NCBI GenBank assembly: GCA_016880395.1
Contig: JAEHDN010000120.1
Location: 1 to 16,405, forward strand
Reading direction: 5' to 3'
Source: Candidatus Eiseniibacteriota bacterium
Lineage (GTDB): Bacteria > Eisenbacteria > RBG-16-71-46 > SZUA-252
Length of the DNA: 16,405 nt
The position numbers were made by a program, and so were the translations under genes. Shown here one piece after another: positions 12,137 to 16,405 of the stretch. Every line of letters begins with the position of its first letter. Within the stretch, counting starts at the first letter, position 1. The notes under the pieces are model-generated. The model did not search any database. It was not told the DNA's origin and saw only the letters and a program-made list of their open reading frames with translations.

Positions 12137-13927
12137 ATGCTTCGCCCCGTCCTGTTCGCTACCCTGCTCGCCATGATGACCGCCGCCGCATTCGCCCGTT
12201 CCGGCGCCGCCGGGCCCTCGCAAGACCTCGCGAAGCTCTGTGACCGATACTGGCAGGGATACCTCCAGGCGAATCCCACCACGGCGACCGGTCTCGGAGA
12301 CAAGCGGTACGACGACCGTCTCGAGGACTTGAGCCCGGTCGGGGTGGCCAAGGAAGTGCATCGGCTCGAGGGCGTCGAGGCCTCCGCGCGCGCCATCGCC
12401 CCGGAAGGGCTGTCCGCATCCGACCGATTGACGCGCGACGCGCTCATCGAGGATGTCGGGAGCCAGCTCGCCTACCTCTCCTGTGGATTCGACCAGTGGG
12501 TCGTCGACCCGCTCGGCGGCCCCCAGGTCCAGCTCATGAACCTTCCCGACTACACCTCGATCGAGACGCCGAAGGATGCCGCCGCGTTCGTGAAGCGGGT
12601 CCGCGCCATGGGCCCCTATCTCAACGACCACGTGGCGAATCTGCGCGACGGGCTCCACGAGAAGAAGACGGCTCCGGTCGACGCCGTGCTCAAGACCATC
12701 GATCAGCTCGAGCGGCTCACGTCGAGCCCGGTCGAGAGCCTCGCCCTGTGGAAGCCGGCCCTCGCCGTTCACCCCGCGTGGAGCCGGTCCGAGCGCGACC
12801 GGTTCACGGCGGATCTCCACGAAGCCCTCGAGTCATCGCTCCTCCCGGGTCTCGTCCGGTACCGCGACATGCTCGAGAGCGAGATCCTGCGCGCTGCGCG
12901 GCCCCCGGAGAAGGCAGGCCTCGCGGCGCTGCCGGGCGGAGTGGACTGCTACCGGAAGATGATCCGCGTGCACACGTCCCTCGATCTGGATCCCGAGGAC
13001 GTCCACCGCATGGGACTCGAGGCGGTCGCCGCCTTCCGCAGGGACCTGGCGGCTCTGGGCGCGAAGGCGCTCGGCACGTCCGACGTCGCCGAGATCCAGC
13101 GGCGGCTCCGTGAGGACCCCGCGATGCACTTCCGGACTGGCGCCGAGATCGAGGCGAAGGCGCGCGAGGCGCTCGCGCGGGCCGAGGCGGCGGTGCCGCA
13201 GTGGTTCGGCAAGATCCAGCCGAAGGCGCCCTGCGAGGTTCGCGTGATGGGGATGCACGAGGCGCCCCATTCCACGATCGCCTATTACCGCCATCCGTCG
13301 GCGGACGGAAAGCGACCGGGCACGTACATGATCAACACGTACTTGCCGGAGACACGGCCGCGCTACGAGGCCGAGGCGCTCGCGTTCCACGAATCGGTTC
13401 CGGGGCATCACCTCCAGATCGCCGTGGCCCAGGAGCTGACGGGCATTCCCGAGTTCCGCAAGCACGAGGGCGTGACCGCGTTCGTCGAGGGATGGGGGCT
13501 CTACGCGGAGCGGCTCGCCGACGAGATGGGTCTCTACTCGAGCGACGTCGATCGGATCGGAATGCTCTCGTTCGATGCCTGGCGGGCGTGCCGCCTCGTC
13601 GTGGACACCGGGCTCCACGCGGAGGGCTGGACCCGGCAACAGGCGATCGACTACATGACCGACAACAGCGTCCTGGCCGAGAACAACATCGCGAACGAGG
13701 TCGACCGCTACATCACCTGGCCCGGGCAGGCGCTCGCCTACAAGCTCGGGCAGATGGAGATCTTGAAGCTGCGCGACGAGGCCAAGACGCGTCTGGGGAG
13801 CCGCTTCGACATCAAGGCGTTCCACGACGCGGTCCTCGGGAGCGGCGCGGTGGCCCTGCCTGTCTTGCGGCGTCAGGTCGAGGCCTACATCGCCTCGGCG
13901 GCTGCGGGGGCGGGCGGGCCCAACTAG
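12137..13927 (+). CDS. secreted DUF885 family metallopeptidase-like protein
   Basis: A 596-residue protein of the DUF885 (PF05960) family, exported by a signal peptide (MLRPVLFATLLAMMTAAAFA). The N-terminal part has the family pattern CDRYWQGYLQANPTTATGLG. The C-terminal half contains the zinc-type motif HESVPGHH (418-425) followed by EGWGLYAERL with Glu451, the expected third ligand. The pattern DRYITWPGQALAYKLGQMEI near the end is also characteristic. Length matches the family (about 550-620). The family is thought to be peptidase-like; substrate is unknown. The ATG at 12137 has a GGAGG site eight bases upstream. The gene stands alone on the plus strand, and its TAG stop shares a CTAG palindrome with the convergent gene. 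Confidence 0.92.
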   Translation: MLRPVLFATLLAMMTAAAFARSGAAGPSQDLAKLCDRYWQGYLQANPTTATGLGDKRYDDRLEDLSPVGVAKEVHRLEGVEASARAIAPEGLSASDRLTRDALIEDVGSQLAYLSCGFDQWVVDPLGGPQVQLMNLPDYTSIETPKDAAAFVKRVRAMGPYLNDHVANLRDGLHEKKTAPVDAVLKTIDQLERLTSSPVESLALWKPALAVHPAWSRSERDRFTADLHEALESSLLPGLVRYRDMLESEILRAARPPEKAGLAALPGGVDCYRKMIRVHTSLDLDPEDVHRMGLEAVAAFRRDLAALGAKALGTSDVAEIQRRLREDPAMHFRTGAEIEAKAREALARAEAAVPQWFGKIQPKAPCEVRVMGMHEAPHSTIAYYRHPSADGKRPGTYMINTYLPETRPRYEAEALAFHESVPGHHLQIAVAQELTGIPEFRKHEGVTAFVEGWGLYAERLADEMGLYSSDVDRIGMLSFDAWRACRLVVDTGLHAEGWTRQQAIDYMTDNSVLAENNIANEVDRYITWPGQALAYKLGQMEILKLRDEAKTRLGSRFDIKAFHDAVLGSGAVALPVLRRQVEAYIASAAAGAGGPN

Positions 13928-14445
13928 TCGACGCTCTTGCCGTCGACCGTGAACCGGGTCTGCTTTACTTCCTCGGTGAGCACGCGCCTCCACCCTTCGG
14001 GCGTCCGCACCCACGTCTCTCGATGGATGACATTGGCCTCGACCTCGTGCGGCTTGCCGTCGCGTCGGATCTGGACCCGCTTGTCCTTCTGCTCGACGAG
14101 AACCATGGCCGTGTCGCCACGCGCCGTCGCTTCCTTCAACTTGTAGCCGAAGCGGATCTGGCGCACGAGCTTCCCGGAGGTGAAGAAGTCACTCATCCCG
14201 GTCTCGAGCTGCTCGCGCGTGAGGGTGGTCCCGTTCTTGAGGCGCACCGAATAGTCGGGTGCGTTGAACTCCATGAAGCCCCGGACGTCCCGCTTCTTCA
14301 AGAGCTCGGCCTGCCGCTCGTACAGGGCCTTGAATTCCCCCTTCAGATCCCCACCCGCGCTTGGGACCGGGGAGCCCGCCAGAACCGCGATGATTCCGAC
14401 GGTCCCGAGAAGGACCTGGAGCGCCCTGGCGCCGCCCAGCCTCAT
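13924..14445 (-). CDS. secreted SnoaL/NTF2-like (DUF4440-type) protein
   Basis: A 173-residue protein with a signal or anchor segment (LQVLLGTVGIIAVLAGSPVP, about 9-28) and then an NTF2-like domain: helices FKALYERQAELLKKRDVRGF with MEFNAPDYSVRLKNGTTLT, a helix REQLETGMSDFF, and a beta sheet including ATARGDTAMVLVEQKD and HRETWVRTPEGWRRVLTEEV. The last resembles the W-x-R-T-x-x-G-W-R motif of DUF4440/SnoaL-like proteins. It could be a small enzyme or ligand-binding protein. The ATG at 14445 overlaps the DinB stop as ATGA; the longer upstream frame is DinB antiphase shadow. It is last in the run, and its TAG stop coincides with that of the convergent DUF885 gene. Confidence 0.82.
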   Translation of the reverse strand: MRLGGARALQVLLGTVGIIAVLAGSPVPSAGGDLKGEFKALYERQAELLKKRDVRGFMEFNAPDYSVRLKNGTTLTREQLETGMSDFFTSGKLVRQIRFGYKLKEATARGDTAMVLVEQKDKRVQIRRDGKPHEVEANVIHRETWVRTPEGWRRVLTEEVKQTRFTVDGKSVD

Positions 14446-14990
14446 CGGCTCACGCCGGCACGCCTGGCGCGCGCCAGCACCATGCTGATCTGAAACGCGT
14501 GGCCAGCCTCGTGCTCGATCAGGTGGAAGACGATCCACTCCGGGGTCGCTTGTCGATCCGTTCGGCCGGCGGGATATCGCGGTCGGCGCCACTCGTCGAG
14601 CGACATGGGGCGCACCTCGTCGAGCAGCAGCCGGCGGCTGAGATCGAGCCTCTTCCGGTGCTGGTCGAGGCCCACTCCGAGCACGCGCGTCAGCTTTTCG
14701 GCCGCATCCTCGGCCGGATACGGTAGGTCGACCTGAACGGAGGCGGGAAGGTCCTGGCCCAGGATGTCCACGAAGGTCCATTCCGCCTCGACCAGAGCGA
14801 TGTGATAGAGGAGGGACCCGATGGCATTGTCGTGGCCGTCCGACCCTTCCCAGTCGAGGGTCGCCTGGCCCACCCCCTTCACGAGATCGAGGGTCCTGCG
14901 GCGCACTTCCTCCAGGGCCCAGAGCTGGCGGCCGATCTCCGGATCGCAATCCGGCAGTGGCTTCACGTGATTGAGCTTCACAGGGGCCAT
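14442..14990 (-). CDS. DinB-superfamily protein (third in the window)
   Basis: A 182-residue DinB-fold protein with His63 (AIGSLLYHIALVEAEW), His160 and His164 (VFHLIEHEAGHAFQIS), the typical metal triad. It matches the DUF664/DinB_2 style with HEAGH near the C-terminus. The ATG at 14990 is chosen for a GAGGTG site four bases upstream. An ATG at 15023 overlaps the channel gene's stop (ATGA) and would add 11 residues; the choice is open. It lies in the five-gene run between the TMEM175 and SnoaL-like genes, and its stop overlaps the latter's start. No function is known. Confidence 0.86.
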   Translation of the reverse strand: MAPVKLNHVKPLPDCDPEIGRQLWALEEVRRRTLDLVKGVGQATLDWEGSDGHDNAIGSLLYHIALVEAEWTFVDILGQDLPASVQVDLPYPAEDAAEKLTRVLGVGLDQHRKRLDLSRRLLLDEVRPMSLDEWRRPRYPAGRTDRQATPEWIVFHLIEHEAGHAFQISMVLARARRAGVSR

Positions 14991-15019
14991 ACGCACCTCA
15001 CAGTCCAGAGGGCCACTCT

Positions 15020-15619
15020 TCATGCCCCGCGGCGCGCCCTCTCGTGCTCCGCGAGGGCGCGCTCGATGCGCCGGTCCGGAACGAGCCAGATCAGGGCCAC
15101 GAAGACGTAGATTCCCCCCGCGATCGCCGGATGCACGAACGCCAGGAAGAGGGCCGCGACGTAGAGCAGGATGGAGCCCTTCCCCTTGAGATCGCCTCCC
15201 ACGGCACGAGCCAGGACCGAATCCTCTCCCTCCGCGTTGAGGATCGTCCGCTGGAGGATCCAGTAGGCGATGGCCGCCATGAGGAGCGGCACGCCGTAGA
15301 GGGCGGTCGTCGCCGGCGCAAAGTGGTTCTCCCCCATCCATCCCGTCGCGAACGGGATCAGCGAGAGCCAGAAGAGGAGATGCATGTTCGCCCACAGGAT
15401 GCTTCCCGTCACGCGGTGGGTGACGTGGAGCATGTGGTGGTGGTTGTTCCAGTAGATGGCGAGGTAGATGAAGCTGAGGACGTAGCTCAGGAGCGTCGGG
15501 ATCACGGGGACGAGCGCTGCCAGGTCATCGCCGCGCGGCACCCTGAGCTCGAGCACCATGATCGTGATGATGATGGCGAGCACGCTGTCGCTGAAGGCTT
15601 CGAGCCTCGACTTCCCCAC
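15020..15619 (-). CDS. TMEM175-family (DUF1211) potassium channel
   Basis: A 199-residue inner-membrane protein of the TMEM175/DUF1211 family, K+-selective leak channels lacking the classic selectivity-filter sequence. The family hallmark R-x3-FSD is present at residues 5-11 (RLEAFSD), followed by helix 1 (VLAIIITIMVLEL) which lines the pore. Six membrane helices are expected: further ones at about 38-56, 73-93, 104-122, 147-165 and 167-182. The segment NNHHHMLHV after helix 2 is typical of the family. It begins with GTG and lacks a strong ribosome site; it starts 5 bp after the ACT gene stop, so translation is probably coupled. Confidence 0.92.
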   Translation of the reverse strand: MGKSRLEAFSDSVLAIIITIMVLELRVPRGDDLAALVPVIPTLLSYVLSFIYLAIYWNNHHHMLHVTHRVTGSILWANMHLLFWLSLIPFATGWMGENHFAPATTALYGVPLLMAAIAYWILQRTILNAEGEDSVLARAVGGDLKGKGSILLYVAALFLAFVHPAIAGGIYVFVALIWLVPDRRIERALAEHERARRGA

Positions 15620-15624
15620 GCCTG

Positions 15625-16023
15625 CTAGGCCCCGGCTCGCTCGCGCATCCAGGCCTCCGCCACAGCACGCCCCGCGGCGAGATCGTCCACGACGAGGATG
15701 AGCTGGTGGTCGTGGTCGCTGTACTGGACCTGGATGTTCACTACGGCGTCCGCCATCCGCCGCGCGATCTTGCCGAGCTGCCCGGGCTCGTCCTGCCGGA
15801 GCCGGAGCACGACCACCTCGTTCACCGCGGTCACGCGAATCCCCGCCGCGTCGAGCGCCCTCCGCGCGGCGTCGCCATCGGCGACCAGGAAATGCGCCAC
15901 GCCGACCCCACCCGCGAGGAACACGCCGCCCCCTTCGAGGCTCACCCCCGCCCGACCGAGCGCCTCACCCATGGCGGCAAGCGCCCCCGGCCGGTCCACC
16001 AGCTCGATCGCGACGTCCTGCAG
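15625..16023 (-). CDS. tandem ACT domain protein, probable non-standard start codon
   Basis: A protein of about 132 residues with two ACT-like ligand-binding modules. The first is DVAIELVDRPGALAAMGEAL, with the typical D-R-P-G-x-L turn. The second is VVVLRLRQDEPGQLGKIARR with D-E-P-G-x-L, ending NIQVQYSDHDHQLILVVDD. Such proteins bind amino acids and act as regulators. No ATG, GTG or TTG lies between the upstream gene's stop and the first strand; a CTG at 16023, nine bases after GAAGGG, would give the expected full first domain. A GTG at 15999 would cut the first strand. The open frame continues upstream over the NIPSNAP gene without a usable start, so re-initiation after the TAG at 16029-16031 is likely. 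The gene is 5 bp before the TMEM175 gene. Confidence 0.8.
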   Translation of the reverse strand: MQDVAIELVDRPGALAAMGEALGRAGVSLEGGGVFLAGGVGVAHFLVADGDAARRALDAAGIRVTAVNEVVVLRLRQDEPGQLGKIARRMADAVVNIQVQYSDHDHQLILVVDDLAAGRAVAEAWMRERAGA

Positions 16024-16028
16024 GGTCG

Positions 16029-16379
16029 CTAACCCTTCCGGAGCGCGGGCCGCGCGCGAAGGGAATCGATCGCGGCGTCCTCCAGCTCCAGGATGACGGA
16101 GGTGTACGTGTCGATGAGAGCCAGGATCGCGTCGCGCGGGCCCTCCCGCCAATCGGCGCTCCCGTAGAGCGCGGCCTGGCTGGCCTCCCGGTGCGCGAGG
16201 TCGTCGTAGGCGCGGATCAGGTAGTACGACGTCTCGTCGTGCGGCGACGTACCGAAGGCCACGACGTCGACCTGGAATCGCTCCATGAGCGGCATGGCCT
16301 GATCGAGCACCCGCCGATGGAACTCAGGGCGGGCGCCAGGCTTGAGGTTGTAGGACCGGATCTCGATCACGCGGCTCAC
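16029..16379 (-). CDS. NIPSNAP-family protein
   Basis: A 116-residue single ferredoxin-like domain of the NIPSNAP type. It opens with VIEIRSYNLKPGARPEFHRR, the usual motif, and has a middle strand VAFGTSPHDETSYYLIRAYD followed by SADWREGPRDAILALIDTYT, typical of the family. NIPSNAP-like domains are common, often of unknown role. The start is a GTG at 16379 with only a weak ribosome site; a second GTG at 16370 is possible. It seems complete and probably heads the five-gene minus-strand run, though the promoter would lie at or beyond the window's right edge. Confidence 0.87.
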   Translation of the reverse strand: MSRVIEIRSYNLKPGARPEFHRRVLDQAMPLMERFQVDVVAFGTSPHDETSYYLIRAYDDLAHREASQAALYGSADWREGPRDAILALIDTYTSVILELEDAAIDSLRARPALRKG

Positions 16380-16405
16380 ACGCTCACTCTACACACGGGA
16401 GGGAC

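Noticed and set aside
12833..14014. Open frame of 393 codons on the minus strand opposite the DUF885 gene
   Set aside because: Antisense shadow; Arg/Leu/Val-rich with no motif, while the plus strand has HESVPGHH and a signal peptide.

Overview
The window is about two-thirds G+C, densely coded and without mobile elements, RNA genes or CRISPR. It looks like chromosomal DNA of a diderm (outer-membrane) bacterium: it has a TolC-type outer membrane channel, an RND pump, a beta-barrel protein ending in Phe, and a lipoprotein. The mix of DUF885 peptidase, several DinB-fold proteins, an ArsR/SRPBCC pair, an Os1348-like NHLP-clan protein and a sigma-54 activator suggests an environmental lineage such as Eisenbacteria, Acidobacteriota or Gemmatimonadota. 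This assignment is inference and cannot be settled from the window.

Region 1 (1-7073, all minus strand) is an envelope/efflux module with its probable regulator. Reading leftwards, a double-GAF sigma-54 enhancer-binding protein (4908-7073) is followed by an outer-membrane beta-barrel protein (4009-4638). Next comes an operon of a 78-residue Os1348-like protein, a TolC-like channel, a membrane-fusion protein and an RND permease that runs off the left edge. Both transcription units downstream of the regulator have a -24/-12-like element (TGGCACG-N4-TTGA). Each also has a copy of CGACAGCCTGTCGATC, part of a palindrome, centred 117-118 bp upstream of the -24 GG. The simplest reading is that the activator binds these two sites and switches on both units through sigma-54. 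This is the most interesting feature of the window.

Region 2 (7163-10138, minus strand) is a run of five closely spaced genes: GNAT acetyltransferase, STAS-like protein, small lipoprotein, CzcO-type flavoprotein monooxygenase and a four-helix membrane protein. Their common role is unknown.

Region 3 (10164-11042, plus strand) is an SRPBCC/AHSA1 gene translationally coupled to an ArsR-family repressor. A sigma-70-like promoter and a 7-2-7 inverted repeat precede the pair, which is a typical self-regulated arrangement.

Region 4 (11020-13927) has two adjacent DinB-superfamily genes on the minus strand, then a divergent, secreted DUF885 metallopeptidase-like protein on the plus strand.

Region 5 (13924-16379, minus strand) is a five-gene operon-like run: NIPSNAP, tandem ACT domain protein (no ATG, GTG or TTG at the expected start), TMEM175-type potassium channel, a third DinB protein and a secreted SnoaL/NTF2-like protein. 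Genes touch or overlap throughout. The last gene and the convergent DUF885 gene share a CTAG palindrome as both stop codons.
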